Positions 42,905 through 51,695 of a stretch of 64,000 bases of DNA are shown here, piece after piece. The notes below the pieces were generated by a model. It had not been told where the DNA came from. It made no database searches and worked only from the letters and a program-made list of their open reading frames with translations. The position numbers were made by a program, and so were the translations under genes. The first letter of the stretch is position 1, and each line of letters begins with the position of its first letter. The stretch is taken from NCBI GenBank assembly GCA_964490175.1, contig CAZBAI010000006.1:17207-81206 (forward strand). The letters are read 5' to 3'. The DNA is from RGIG3077 sp964490175. Its GTDB lineage: Bacteria; Bacillota; Clostridia; Oscillospirales; Ruminococcaceae.

Positions 42905-43174
42905 ATGCAAAAACAGGCACAAGCCGAAGCTTACAGGCGGCGTGCAAAAAGCCGATACAAAAATTTGTGTTCACAGCGTTCGTTTATTGATATTTTGCTT
43001 TGTGAGTCGCTTGTTTGTGTCTTGTTTGCCGCAGCTATACTTTATTTTAAACATACACAAAACGGTATATATAACGATATTCTGCTGTATGTTGAAAGCG
43101 TTAAGGCTTTTTCGCCGAAGGGCTTTTTTGCGTATATCGTACAATTTTTTAAAAAATGTTTTGCTTTGAGCTGA
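42905..43174 (+). CDS. Small single-TM protein preceding the M50 protease (SpoIVFA-like position)
   Basis: An 89-residue protein: a basic N-terminus (KQAQAEAYRRRAKSRYK), a TM helix (about 33-52, LLCESLVCVLFAAAIL) and a short basic end. ATG 42905 follows AGAGGG ten bases upstream. A parallel frame from TTG 42897 gives a Leu-rich product and is disfavoured. It overlaps the following protease by 19 bp. In B. subtilis the regulator SpoIVFA sits exactly there; this protein has the topology of its membrane anchor but lacks the extracellular M23-like part. Confidence 0.6.
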   Translation: MQKQAQAEAYRRRAKSRYKNLCSQRSFIDILLCESLVCVLFAAAILYFKHTQNGIYNDILLYVESVKAFSPKGFFAYIVQFFKKCFALS

Positions 43175-43716
43175 ATTGTACAAAAATTTCAATAAGCTTC
43201 GGATTTTTGTTTTTGATTTGCGCCGTTTCAATGCACAGCGGAATATGCTTTTTGATGGAAATCCTGCTTGCGCTGACCATTCACGAGCTTGGCCATATAG
43301 CGGCAATAAAAATCCTTAAAGGTAAGCTTACACAGATAATATTTTCTGGTGTCGGTATCAATATTAAAGCCGAGTTTTGCGCTGATAACGATAACATCGA
43401 AAGGCTTTTTGTCGCCTTGGCAGGTCCTTTTGCGAATCTAACGGCTTTTTTTGCGTTTTTTGCCATCGACAGAAATGTTTCAAGGCTTTGCATGGCATTC
43501 GCTCTATATAGTCTGATACCGATTGAGGGCTTTGACGGCAGAGATATTATCGGCGCTTTTTTTAAATTCGGCGACAAAGCCGAGCTTTTTGTTGTAATTT
43601 TGTATTTTTCAGGGCTGATTGCGCTTTTGTCGGCAATGAATATGCTTAATTTAATGGGTTTATCCGTTTTGCTGTATTTGATTTTGCTGACTTTGGCATC
43701 TGACGAAACGGCATAG
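43156..43716 (+). CDS. Intramembrane M50 metalloprotease, SpoIVFB-like
   Basis: A 186-residue multi-pass protein. The zinc motif LTIHELGHIAA (HExxH) sits in an early helix (about residues 36-46), LVALAGPFANL is the conserved second hydrophobic motif, and PIEGFDGRDI is the NPDG-like motif with the third metal ligand. Site-2 proteases of this short form cleave pro-sigma-K in the mother cell of Bacillus. The start is uncertain: ATG 43156 has no good ribosome-binding site but overlaps the previous gene. The murI promoter overlaps its end. Confidence 0.82.
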   Translation: MFCFELNCTKISISFGFLFLICAVSMHSGICFLMEILLALTIHELGHIAAIKILKGKLTQIIFSGVGINIKAEFCADNDNIERLFVALAGPFANLTAFFAFFAIDRNVSRLCMAFALYSLIPIEGFDGRDIIGAFFKFGDKAELFVVILYFSGLIALLSAMNMLNLMGLSVLLYLILLTLASDETA

Positions 43717-43717
43717 C

Positions 43718-43746
43718 TTGACTTATTTAATAAAAAATAGTATAAT
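43718..43746 (+). promoter_or_regulatory. Promoter for murI
   Basis: TTGACT, 17-bp A/T-rich spacer, TATAAT, starting right after the protease stop. Confidence 0.85.
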
Positions 43747-43780
43747 AAAACTGCTTTTACAGCAGATTGGAGGCGCTTTA

Positions 43781-44593
43781 ATGCCAAACCGCAATTCACC
43801 CATCGGTGTTTTTGATTCCGGCATCGGAGGACTTACAGTTTTGAAAGAAATCCGAGAGCTAATGCCGAATGAAAACGTTGTATATTTCGGCGACACCGCA
43901 AGGGTGCCGTACGGCTCGAAATCTAAGGATACGGTATTGCGATATGTTGCGCAGATAATTCGCTTTTTAAAAACCAAAGATGTTAAAGCGATTGTTATCG
44001 CCTGCAATACCGCAAGCGCTTATGCGTTGTGCGAATCGGCAATTGACGAAGATATTCCCGTAATCGGCGTGATTGAAGCCGGCGTAAAAACCGCTTGCTG
44101 CGTTACAAAGAATAAACGTATAGGCATTATCGGCACTGACGGTGCGATTCAAAGCGGGGTTCACGCCGGTATGATAAACACAATCGACCCGCAAATTTCC
44201 GTTTTCGGCAAGCCTTGCCCGTTGTTTGTGCCCTTTGCCGAAGAGGGTCTGTTCGATACCGAATTGACCGACGGCGTTGTTGAATATTATCTTTCTTATT
44301 TCAAGCCGCTTGATATTGATACTTTGATATTGGGCTGTACGCATTATCCGCTTTTGCTCGGTGCCATAAGGCGCTATCTCGGCAATCAAATAAGCTATGT
44401 CAATCCGGCATATGAAACCGCCCTTAGTCTTCAAAAATTGCTCATTTCCGACAATATGCTTTGCGATGCCGAAAACACCTCGCTTTGCGAATTGTATGTT
44501 AGCGACAGTGCCTCAAAAATGATTTCGCTTGCAAACATGATACTCGGCGGTGAAAACAATAAAATCACTGCATTAAATATAGAGAATTATTAA
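43781..44593 (+). CDS. murI: Glutamate racemase
   Basis: A 270-residue enzyme making D-glutamate for peptidoglycan. Contains IGVFDSGIGGLTVLKEI, VYFGDTARVPYGSKS, the catalytic Cys in VIACNTASAYAL and the second Cys in ILGCTHYPLLLG. GGAGGCGC precedes ATG 43781; the frame is open upstream to the promoter but not translated. Confidence 0.96.
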   Translation: MPNRNSPIGVFDSGIGGLTVLKEIRELMPNENVVYFGDTARVPYGSKSKDTVLRYVAQIIRFLKTKDVKAIVIACNTASAYALCESAIDEDIPVIGVIEAGVKTACCVTKNKRIGIIGTDGAIQSGVHAGMINTIDPQISVFGKPCPLFVPFAEEGLFDTELTDGVVEYYLSYFKPLDIDTLILGCTHYPLLLGAIRRYLGNQISYVNPAYETALSLQKLLISDNMLCDAENTSLCELYVSDSASKMISLANMILGGENNKITALNIENY

Positions 44594-44617
44594 AGATAAG
44601 AAACAGGATTTAAATTT

Positions 44618-46459
44618 ATGTTGAGAGAAAAAATCGAATCAATTTTGCTCAAAGCCCAAAAACCTGCGAGATATATCGGCGGTGAGCCGGGTGCTGTGGT
44701 TAAGGACATAAATTCTACGGATGTAAGCTTTGCGTTTTGCTTTCCCGACAGTTATGATATCGGAATGTCGCATCTTGGAATGAAAATTTTGTATTCGCTG
44801 ATAAACAGCCGTGAAAACTATCGATGCGAGCGTGTTTTCGCACCTTGGCCCGATTTTGAAAAGCTTATGCTGGAAAACGACATACCGCTCTATTCGCTTG
44901 AAAATTTACAGCCTGTAAATGAATTTGACTTTATCGGTTTTACGCTGCAATATGAGCTGTCATATACCAATATTCTCAATATGTTGAAACTGGCTCGGAT
45001 TCCGATTCTTGCAAAGGATAGGGGAGATGAGCTGAAAAATATTGTGTGCGCCGGCGGCCCGTGCGCCTGCAACCCCGAACCTCTTGCCGATTTTTTTGAT
45101 TTTTTTATTTTGGGCGACGGTGAAGAGGTTGAGCTTGAATTTATGGATTTATATGCCGAGCATAAAAAGCTCGGTTCGACAAAGAGCGAATTTTTAAACG
45201 CCGTATCGCAGATTGAGGGAATTTATGTTCCCTCACTGTATGACGTGACATATAACAGCGATGGGACAATATCGGATATTGCTGCGAAGAATAATGCCCC
45301 GATGCCGGTAAAAAAGCGCATTGTTACATCTCTGGATAATGCGTTTTATCCCGATAATTTTGTCGTACCCTTTACCGAAATCGTTCACGATAGGGTTTCG
45401 GTCGAGGTTCTTCGCGGCTGTATCAGAGGATGCAGATTTTGCCAAGCCGGATTTTTGTACAGACCTTTTCGTGAAAAAAGCGTGGAAAAAATCGTTTCAC
45501 AGACAAAGACTCTCTGCGAAAATACGGGATATGACGAGGTTTCGCTTGTGTCGCTTTCAACAAGCGACCATTCGCAGATTGAAGATATGCTGACCGGTCT
45601 GCTTGATTATACCGAATCCAAACAGATAAATTTGTCGCTTCCCTCACTTCGTGTCGATAATTTCAGCAAGGAACTGCTTGATAAAATTACAACCGTACGC
45701 AAGTCTACATTAACGTTTGCTCCCGAGGCGGGAACCCAACGTCTGCGTGATGTCATCAACAAAAATGTCACCGAGGAGGAATTGATGCGCACCTGCCGCA
45801 CCGCATTTGAGGGCGGTTATTCTTCCGTTAAGCTCTATTTTATGATTGGCTTGCCGCACGAAACCGATGAGGATATTGTCGGCATAGCCGAGCTTGCACA
45901 GCGTGTTGTCGATTTGTATTATACCGTTGAAAACCGCAAAAAAGGTCAGCAGGTAAAAATCTCAATCAGTACGGCTACATTTGTGCCCAAGCCGTTTACT
46001 CCTTTTCAGTTTGAACCGCAGGCGACGAGAGAGGAAATTATGCATAAGCAGGAACTGCTTGTGTCTTCAATAAAATCGAAGAAAATTTCGTGCTCAAAGC
46101 ACAAACCCGATACGAGCATTCTCGAAGCTTTGCTTGCAAGGGGTGACCGTAAAGTCGGCAAAGCGATATACGAAGCTTATAAACTCGGCTGCAAATTCGA
46201 CAGCTGGAGTGAGTTTTTTGATTTTGAAAAGTGGGAAAAGGCCTTTGAAATCGCCGATATCGATGTTGCGTTTTATACAAATCGCCGCAGGGAATATTTG
46301 GAAAAAATGCCGTGGGATCACCTTGATTATTTTGTCGATAAGGTGTTCCTCGCAAAGGAAAACCTTAACGCATTGAATGCTGTAACAACGCCTAATTGCC
46401 GTGAAAAATGCTCGGGCTGCGGCGTGACAAAATGCATCGGAGGTAAATGCTTTGAATAA
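44618..46459 (+). CDS. B12-binding radical SAM protein, TIGR03960 family
   Basis: A 613-residue radical SAM protein with an N-terminal B12-binding-like domain (residues about 15-190) and the cluster motif CIRGCRFCQAG near residue 270. SLSTSDHSQIEDM, TFAPEAGTQRLRDVINK and GLPHETDED are typical of the group. The C-terminus is Cys-rich (CREKCSGCGVTKC), a likely second cluster or zinc site. Its function is unproven; it is almost always followed by the TIGR03936 partner, as here, with an 8-bp overlap, and often by rng and ribosomal genes. Confidence 0.9.
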   Translation: MLREKIESILLKAQKPARYIGGEPGAVVKDINSTDVSFAFCFPDSYDIGMSHLGMKILYSLINSRENYRCERVFAPWPDFEKLMLENDIPLYSLENLQPVNEFDFIGFTLQYELSYTNILNMLKLARIPILAKDRGDELKNIVCAGGPCACNPEPLADFFDFFILGDGEEVELEFMDLYAEHKKLGSTKSEFLNAVSQIEGIYVPSLYDVTYNSDGTISDIAAKNNAPMPVKKRIVTSLDNAFYPDNFVVPFTEIVHDRVSVEVLRGCIRGCRFCQAGFLYRPFREKSVEKIVSQTKTLCENTGYDEVSLVSLSTSDHSQIEDMLTGLLDYTESKQINLSLPSLRVDNFSKELLDKITTVRKSTLTFAPEAGTQRLRDVINKNVTEEELMRTCRTAFEGGYSSVKLYFMIGLPHETDEDIVGIAELAQRVVDLYYTVENRKKGQQVKISISTATFVPKPFTPFQFEPQATREEIMHKQELLVSSIKSKKISCSKHKPDTSILEALLARGDRKVGKAIYEAYKLGCKFDSWSEFFDFEKWEKAFEIADIDVAFYTNRRREYLEKMPWDHLDYFVDKVFLAKENLNALNAVTTPNCREKCSGCGVTKCIGGKCFE

Positions 46460-47114
46460 AATCAGAGTTTGCTTTACAAAGGTCGGTCGTGTCAGCTATA
46501 TGTCGCACTTGGATTTGAACAGGTTCATGCAGCGTGCATTGCGCCGAAGCAATCTTCCGATTAAATATACAGAAGGGTTTAATCCTCATGCTTATCTGAC
46601 GTTTTCTTTGCCGCTTTCGCTCGGTTTTGAAAGCAAGGTCGAAACGATGGATTTTAAGCTGACGCAGGATATTTCCCCGGAAATTGTAAAGGACAGGCTT
46701 AACACGGTACTGCCCGAGGGCTTGAAAGTTTTAAGCGCCGCAGCGCCGATTCACGAAAGCACGGATATAGTCGCCTGCGAATATACGGTAAGAATTAAAT
46801 CGAAATCATTATCTCCGAGCGAGCTTGAAAAGCGCTTTGACGGCTTTTATTCGCAAAAAGAGCTTATTACCGAAAAATTTAACAAAAAGAAAAAGCGCAT
46901 TGTTGTGGATATTAAGCCGGTTTTTGAAATTTTGACAAAATATGAAATCAATGATGAGTTTGTAATTAAACTTAAAGCTCCCGCAGGAAACGAAAAGAAT
47001 TATAATCCGAATCTTCTTGTGGATATGTTCATAAAATATGCCGATATCGGCGATGAAACTGTTAAAATTGAAAGAAATCGCATAATTTGCTCGGACGGCA
47101 CCGATTTTTTATAA
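46452..47114 (+). CDS. Radical SAM-linked protein, TIGR03936 family (DUF2344)
   Basis: A 220-residue partner of the preceding protein. It opens with MNKIRVCFTKVGRVSYMSHLDLNR-type sequence and SNLPIKYTEGFNPHAYLTFSLPLSLGFES, the DUF2344 signature. In many bacteria the two are fused or adjacent. No metal site is seen. The reading overlaps the upstream stop by 8 bp. It is followed by the rplS promoter. Confidence 0.9.
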   Translation: MNKIRVCFTKVGRVSYMSHLDLNRFMQRALRRSNLPIKYTEGFNPHAYLTFSLPLSLGFESKVETMDFKLTQDISPEIVKDRLNTVLPEGLKVLSAAAPIHESTDIVACEYTVRIKSKSLSPSELEKRFDGFYSQKELITEKFNKKKKRIVVDIKPVFEILTKYEINDEFVIKLKAPAGNEKNYNPNLLVDMFIKYADIGDETVKIERNRIICSDGTDFL

Positions 47115-47122
47115 AAAAACAC

Positions 47123-47151
47123 TTGCAAAAAAATGAAGCTTGTGGTATAAT
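47123..47151 (+). promoter_or_regulatory. Promoter for rplS
   Basis: TTGCAA, 17-bp spacer, TATAAT. Confidence 0.85.
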
Positions 47152-47157
47152 ATTAAA

Positions 47158-47301
47158 GCATTTGAATCCGATGCTTTTTGTTTGTCCTCAAGCAACGGCG
47201 TTGGGCTTTAATGACAGAAAATATCATTAAGGCGGATAGTCCACTGGCGGCTTTTAAATATTGCGCGCGTATGAATATCCCGAAAATCAGGAGGAAAATC
47301 A
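47158..47301 (+). promoter_or_regulatory. Structured rplS leader (possible L19 leader)
   Basis: The 140-nt untranslated leader has stems AAGCAT/ATGCTT near its start and TTAATGA/TCATTAA in the middle, and a G/C-rich region before the ribosome-binding site. Firmicutes rplS genes often carry an autoregulatory L19 leader; the position fits but the consensus was not checked. Confidence 0.45.
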
Positions 47302-47646
47302 ATGGACGCATTAAGACTTATCAGCGACAGCTCACTGAAAGCTAACGCACCCGAAGTAAACGTCGGCGATACCGTAAAGGTACACGTTAGGATTCAGGAA
47401 GGCGATAAGACAAGAATTCAGATTTTTGAAGGAACTGTCATCGCCAAGAAACACGGCGGAATTAACGAAACATTTACCGTAAGACGTGTAGCACACGGTT
47501 GCGGAATGGAAAGAGTTTTCCCCGTTCACTCTCCCGTTGTTGAAAAGGTTGAGCTTGTACGTTCCGGTAAGGTTCGCAGAGCTAAGCTTTATTATCTCCG
47601 CGGAAGAGTCGGTAAAGCTGCAAAGGTTAAGAGCAAAATTCGCTAA
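47302..47646 (+). CDS. rplS: 50S ribosomal protein L19
   Basis: A 114-residue ribosomal protein at the 30S-50S interface. It contains VGDTVKVHVRIQEGDKTRIQIFEGTVIAKK and the signature TFTVRRVAHGCGMERVFPVHSP, ending in YYLRGRVGKAAKVKSKIR. AGGAGGAAAA precedes ATG. trmD, rimM and ffh, common neighbours in Bacillus, are not here. Confidence 0.97.
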   Translation: MDALRLISDSSLKANAPEVNVGDTVKVHVRIQEGDKTRIQIFEGTVIAKKHGGINETFTVRRVAHGCGMERVFPVHSPVVEKVELVRSGKVRRAKLYYLRGRVGKAAKVKSKIR

Positions 47647-47653
47647 TCCGTTG

Positions 47654-47680
47654 AAAAAGGGGACTTTCAGTCCCTTTTTT
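47654..47680 (+). terminator. Terminator after rplS
   Basis: A short A/G-rich stem around GGGACT-TTC-AGTCCC (47654-47665 with 47669-47680), with the T-tract forming part of the stem. Confidence 0.8.
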
Positions 47681-47720
47681 GCTATTTTTTCAAATTGTAT
47701 AATTTCTTTAAGAGGGTGTA

Positions 47721-48362
47721 ATGATGGACGAAGAAACAAAAAACACCGAAGCTTCGTATGAGGACGGTAACGCTTGCAAAAAAGATGTGGCTGAATCTGC
47801 AAGCGCCGATAACGACAATAATGACAATGAAGAAAAAAATGCTTCTAAAACGCTTGTCAACGATATTCTCGATATTATCGAATCGGTAATATCTTCCATA
47901 TTCGTTGTGCTTCTCATTTTTACGTTTTTGTTTAAAATGGCGTTTGTCAGCGGTTCTTCAATGGAAAGCACCTTAAAAGACGGCGATAAATTGATTATCA
48001 GCGATTTGTTTTATGAACCTGAATACGGCGATGTTGTCATTTTAAATCAGTCGGTCGGCGGACACGATTATATCATCAAGCGCATTATCGCAACGCAGGG
48101 TCAAATCGTAAATATAGTTTTTGATGAGCAGGGCTATGGCTCTGTTTACGTTGACGGTAATCTTCTCACAGAAGATTATATAAACGAGCCTATGCAATAT
48201 GGCACAAACCAAACGTTTACGTTAGGCGAAGGCGAAATTTTTGTCATGGGTGATAACCGCAATCATTCCACCGACGGCAGGTTTTTCGGCCCTGTTTCAC
48301 AGGAAAAAATTGTCGGCAAGGTCATTTTCAGGTATTCTCCGTCGGTTAAATTTGATTTTTAA
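47721..48362 (+). CDS. lepB: Signal peptidase I
   Basis: A 213-residue membrane serine protease removing signal peptides. The N-terminal 50 residues are acidic and Asn/Asp-rich. One TM helix follows (VISSIFVVLLIFTFLFKMAF). The catalytic Ser is in SGSSMESTL and the Lys in DYIIKRIIATQG, with the C-terminal GDNRNHSTDGRFFGPV box. AGAGGGTG precedes two ATG codons (47721, 47724). The acidic cytoplasmic extension is longer than in Bacillus SipS. Confidence 0.95.
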   Translation: MMDEETKNTEASYEDGNACKKDVAESASADNDNNDNEEKNASKTLVNDILDIIESVISSIFVVLLIFTFLFKMAFVSGSSMESTLKDGDKLIISDLFYEPEYGDVVILNQSVGGHDYIIKRIIATQGQIVNIVFDEQGYGSVYVDGNLLTEDYINEPMQYGTNQTFTLGEGEIFVMGDNRNHSTDGRFFGPVSQEKIVGKVIFRYSPSVKFDF

Positions 48363-48372
48363 GGTAAAATTT

Positions 48373-49236
48373 ATGAGCGAAGTTCAAAGTATACAGTGGT
48401 TTCCCGGACATATGACAAAAACACGGCGTATGATAAGCGCAAATTTAAAGCTTGTCGATGCCGTTGTTGAGCTTATCGACGCACGGATACCCGTTTCAAG
48501 CCGCAACCCGGAAATTGACAGTATTGTGTCGTCAAAGCCACGTCTTATTGTTATGAACAAATGCGATATGGCGCAAGCCGAGCAAACCAAAAAATGGCTT
48601 GAATACTTTAAAAAATGCGGCATTAGCGCAATTGCGGTTGACTGCAAAAGCTCAAACGGATTGAACGCTTTTTTGCCCGCTGTCAGAAAACTTTTATCTG
48701 AGCTTATCGCAAAGCGCAAGGCTAAGGGAATGTCAAACGCTACACTTCATATAATGATTGTCGGCATACCCAATGTCGGCAAATCTTCACTTATCAACAG
48801 GCTTGCAAAGCAAAAAAAAGCTAAGGTTGAAGACAGACCCGGTGTTACGAGAACCAAACAATGGGTCAAGCTTGCAAATGATATTGAATTGCTTGATACG
48901 CCCGGCGTTCTTTGGCCGAAATTTGATGATAACGCAGTGGGCGAAAAGCTTGCATTTATCGGCTCTGTAAATGATGATATTCTTGATATTGAGTCGCTCG
49001 CATTACGCCTTATAGATACGCTGCGCTATGATTATAAGGAAAATCTTGTGAATAGATATTCCATAGAATATGATGATAACGACAGCAATTTTGATATTTT
49101 AGAAAAAATTGCCGTAAAGAGAGGTATGCTCATCTCAGGCGGGAACATAAATTTCGAGCGTGCCGCCATAACGGTTTTGGATGAGTTCAGAGCCGCAAAG
49201 CTTGGAAAAATCACCTTGGAGCACTGCGATGGATAA
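48373..49236 (+). CDS. rbgA: Ribosome biogenesis GTPase RbgA (YlqF)
   Basis: A 287-residue circularly permuted GTPase needed for late 50S assembly. IQWFPGHMTKT at the start is typical; G4 MNKCD comes first, then G1 GIPNVGKSSLIN and G3 DTPGVLWP. ATG 48373 is chosen by the family start; the frame is open back into lepB. It overlaps rnhB by 8 bp. Confidence 0.96.
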   Translation: MSEVQSIQWFPGHMTKTRRMISANLKLVDAVVELIDARIPVSSRNPEIDSIVSSKPRLIVMNKCDMAQAEQTKKWLEYFKKCGISAIAVDCKSSNGLNAFLPAVRKLLSELIAKRKAKGMSNATLHIMIVGIPNVGKSSLINRLAKQKKAKVEDRPGVTRTKQWVKLANDIELLDTPGVLWPKFDDNAVGEKLAFIGSVNDDILDIESLALRLIDTLRYDYKENLVNRYSIEYDDNDSNFDILEKIAVKRGMLISGGNINFERAAITVLDEFRAAKLGKITLEHCDG

Positions 49237-49849
49237 TTCTCAGCTTTTTGAATTTGATAAACGCTTTGCCGAAAAATACGGCACTGTATGCGGCGTTGAC
49301 GAAGCCGGCAGAGGCCCTTTGGCAGGCGATGTTTTTGCAGCGGCGGTAATTCTGCCGAGCAACGCCGTTATCGACGGCATTAACGACAGTAAAAAGCTTT
49401 CGCCCAAAAAGCGAGATTTGCTGTATGATACAATAATTCAAACTGCCGTTTGCTATTGTATTGCAAGAGCTTCAGTTGCCGAAATCGAAGAGCTTAATAT
49501 TCTCGGTGCTACAATGCTTGCAATGAAACGTGCAATTTGCGGACTTAAAAAAAAGGTCGATATTGCTCTTGTTGACGGTAACAAAGCGCCGCAGAGATTG
49601 GGCGTTCCATGTCAATGCGTTGTAAAGGGTGACGCCTTGTCAGCTTCAATTGCGGCGGCTTCGATTCTCGCAAAGGTCGCAAGAGATAGATATATGCTTG
49701 ATGTCGCAAAAATGTATCCCCAATATTGCTTTGAAAAACACAAAGGCTACGGCACTGCACTGCACTATAAAATGCTTGACGAATACGGTGTGAGTGATAT
49801 TCACAGACCGAGCTTTTTGAAAAAATATTTTGATAAGAAAAATGTCTGA
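49229..49849 (+). CDS. rnhB: Ribonuclease HII
   Basis: A 206-residue enzyme removing ribonucleotides from DNA hybrids. The DEAGRGPLAGDV motif with Asp and Glu, INDSKKLSPKKR, the Asp in ALVDGNK and the HKGYGTALH region are present. ATG 49229 follows TTGGAG; an open frame back to 49181 lies within rbgA. Confidence 0.95.
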   Translation: MDNSQLFEFDKRFAEKYGTVCGVDEAGRGPLAGDVFAAAVILPSNAVIDGINDSKKLSPKKRDLLYDTIIQTAVCYCIARASVAEIEELNILGATMLAMKRAICGLKKKVDIALVDGNKAPQRLGVPCQCVVKGDALSASIAAASILAKVARDRYMLDVAKMYPQYCFEKHKGYGTALHYKMLDEYGVSDIHRPSFLKKYFDKKNV

Positions 49850-50189
49850 GCAAAAAAATATCGGCAATATCGGCGAAAATGCCGTTTGTGACTATCTTAA
49901 AGATAACGGATTTAAAATCCTTGTGCGCAATTATTTTGTCAGAGGCGGTGAAATTGATATCATTGCCGAGAATGACAGCTTTCTTATATTTGTTGAAGTT
50001 AAAACGAGAAAGGATTATAAAAGCGCTGTCGAATCGGTTACGCCGAGAAAAATCAAGTTAATTAAAAACGCCGCTTTGAAGTATCTTTGCGATAATGATA
50101 CTCGGCTTCAACCAAGGTTTGATGTCGCCTGCGTTATTCTTCAAAATAATCGCATAAAGGCCATTGAATACATAGAAAATGCATTTTAA
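49842..50189 (+). CDS. yraN: UPF0102 protein YraN
   Basis: A 115-residue protein of the UPF0102 family with a PD-(D/E)XK-like core: GENAVCDYLKDNGFKILVRNY, GGEIDIIAEN and LIFVEVKTRK. It is nearly always next to rnhB; its role is not established, although a nuclease role in recombination is suspected. Overlaps the rnhB stop by 8 bp. Confidence 0.93.
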   Translation: MSEQKNIGNIGENAVCDYLKDNGFKILVRNYFVRGGEIDIIAENDSFLIFVEVKTRKDYKSAVESVTPRKIKLIKNAALKYLCDNDTRLQPRFDVACVILQNNRIKAIEYIENAF

Positions 50190-50201
50190 GGAGAATGATT
50201 T

Positions 50202-51689
50202 ATGTTTTATAAAAGCACAAGAAACAGCAAGCTTAATGTCAGCGGTGCACAGGCCGTTTTAAAGGGCATTTCCGATGACGGCGGACTGTTTGTTCCATCT
50301 GAAATACCGAAAATCTCAATTGATGATATTTCAAATCTTGCAAAGCTTGATTATTGTGAGCGTGCAAAATTTGTGATATCACGCTATTTCACCGATTATA
50401 CCGATGAAGAAATTGAGTTTTGCACGAAGAATGCGTATAATACAAAGAATTTCGATACCGAAAATATACATGAGTTGACGCAGCTCGGCGATAATATGTA
50501 TCTGCTTGAGCTTTGGCATGGCCCTACCTGTGCGTTTAAAGATATGGCACTCCAGATTCTTCCGTATTTTCTTACTACGGCGGCAAAAAAATGCAGCTTT
50601 GATAAGGAGCTTGTGATTCTTGTCGCAACATCGGGTGATACCGGAAAAGCCGCATTGACGGGCTTTTGCGATGTTGAGGGAACGAAAATTCTTGTTTTTT
50701 ATCCCGAAAGCGGCGTTTCCGCAATGCAGAAAAAACAGATGACAACGCAAAACGGCGAAAATGTCGGTGTTTGCGCTGTTAAGGGCAATTTTGACGATTG
50801 TCAAAACGGCGTAAAAAATATTTTTACCGACAAATCCATTAAAGAGCATATCGACTCAAACAACGCTTCGTTTTCAAGCGCAAATTCAATAAATTTCGGC
50901 AGACTTTTGCCCCAAATCGTCTACTACATTTCTTCATATGCAACTTTAGTCGATAATGAGCAGATAAAACTCGGCGAAAAAATCAATATTGTTGTTCCCA
51001 CGGGTAATTTCGGTAACATTTTGGCTGCATATTACGCAAAACAGATGGGCTTGCCCGTAAATAAGCTCATTTGCGCTTCCAACGCAAACAATGTTCTGAC
51101 AGATTTTATCAATACAGGCGTATATGACAGAAACAGGCAGTTCTTTACAACGATTTCTCCCTCTATGGATATTCTTATTTCCAGTAATCTCGAAAGGCTT
51201 CTCTATGCGCTTTGCGGCGAAAACGACGAGATTATTAAGGATTGGTTCTCAAAGCTTTCAAGCTGCGGCAAATACGAGGTTTCCGATGATGTCAAGCGTA
51301 AGCTTTCGATGGATTTTGTCGCCGGTTATTGTGATGATATTGCCACAAAATCTACAATCGCCGATATATTTGACGAGTTTTCATATGTTGCCGATACGCA
51401 TACTTCGGTTGCAATCAAGGTATATCGTGATTATGTTAAAAATACGGGCGACACCACGAAAACGGTAATTGCTTCAACGGCAAGCCCTTATAAATTCTGT
51501 TCAAGCGTTCTCGACGCTCTTTCGGTCGATACGGCTTCGATGAGTGATTTTGATATGCTTGAAAAACTTTCGCAAATTTCCTCAACACCTATTCCCACAC
51601 CCTTGGCTGAGCTTAAATCTAAGCAGATTCGCTTTACCGATTCAATTCAAAGCGATGATATGTCCGAATATGTCAAGAGCTTTATTTAA
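50202..51689 (+). CDS. thrC: Threonine synthase
   Basis: A 495-residue PLP enzyme forming threonine from O-phosphohomoserine. The N-terminal part (YKSTRNSKLNVSGAQAVLKGISDDGGLFVP) and the PLP Lys in TCAFKDMALQ, the ATSGDTGKAAL loop and VPTGNFGNILAAYYA fit the long-form (ThrC type 2, yeast-like) class. AAGGAG precedes ATG. The remaining threonine genes are elsewhere. Confidence 0.95.
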   Translation: MFYKSTRNSKLNVSGAQAVLKGISDDGGLFVPSEIPKISIDDISNLAKLDYCERAKFVISRYFTDYTDEEIEFCTKNAYNTKNFDTENIHELTQLGDNMYLLELWHGPTCAFKDMALQILPYFLTTAAKKCSFDKELVILVATSGDTGKAALTGFCDVEGTKILVFYPESGVSAMQKKQMTTQNGENVGVCAVKGNFDDCQNGVKNIFTDKSIKEHIDSNNASFSSANSINFGRLLPQIVYYISSYATLVDNEQIKLGEKINIVVPTGNFGNILAAYYAKQMGLPVNKLICASNANNVLTDFINTGVYDRNRQFFTTISPSMDILISSNLERLLYALCGENDEIIKDWFSKLSSCGKYEVSDDVKRKLSMDFVAGYCDDIATKSTIADIFDEFSYVADTHTSVAIKVYRDYVKNTGDTTKTVIASTASPYKFCSSVLDALSVDTASMSDFDMLEKLSQISSTPIPTPLAELKSKQIRFTDSIQSDDMSEYVKSFI

Positions 51690-51695
51690 TAGTAT

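Noticed and set aside
42897..43169. Alternative frame over the small TM gene
   Set aside because: Starts at TTG with poorer spacing from AGAGGG and gives a Leu/Phe-rich basic product; the 42905 frame fits the SpoIVFA-like position better.
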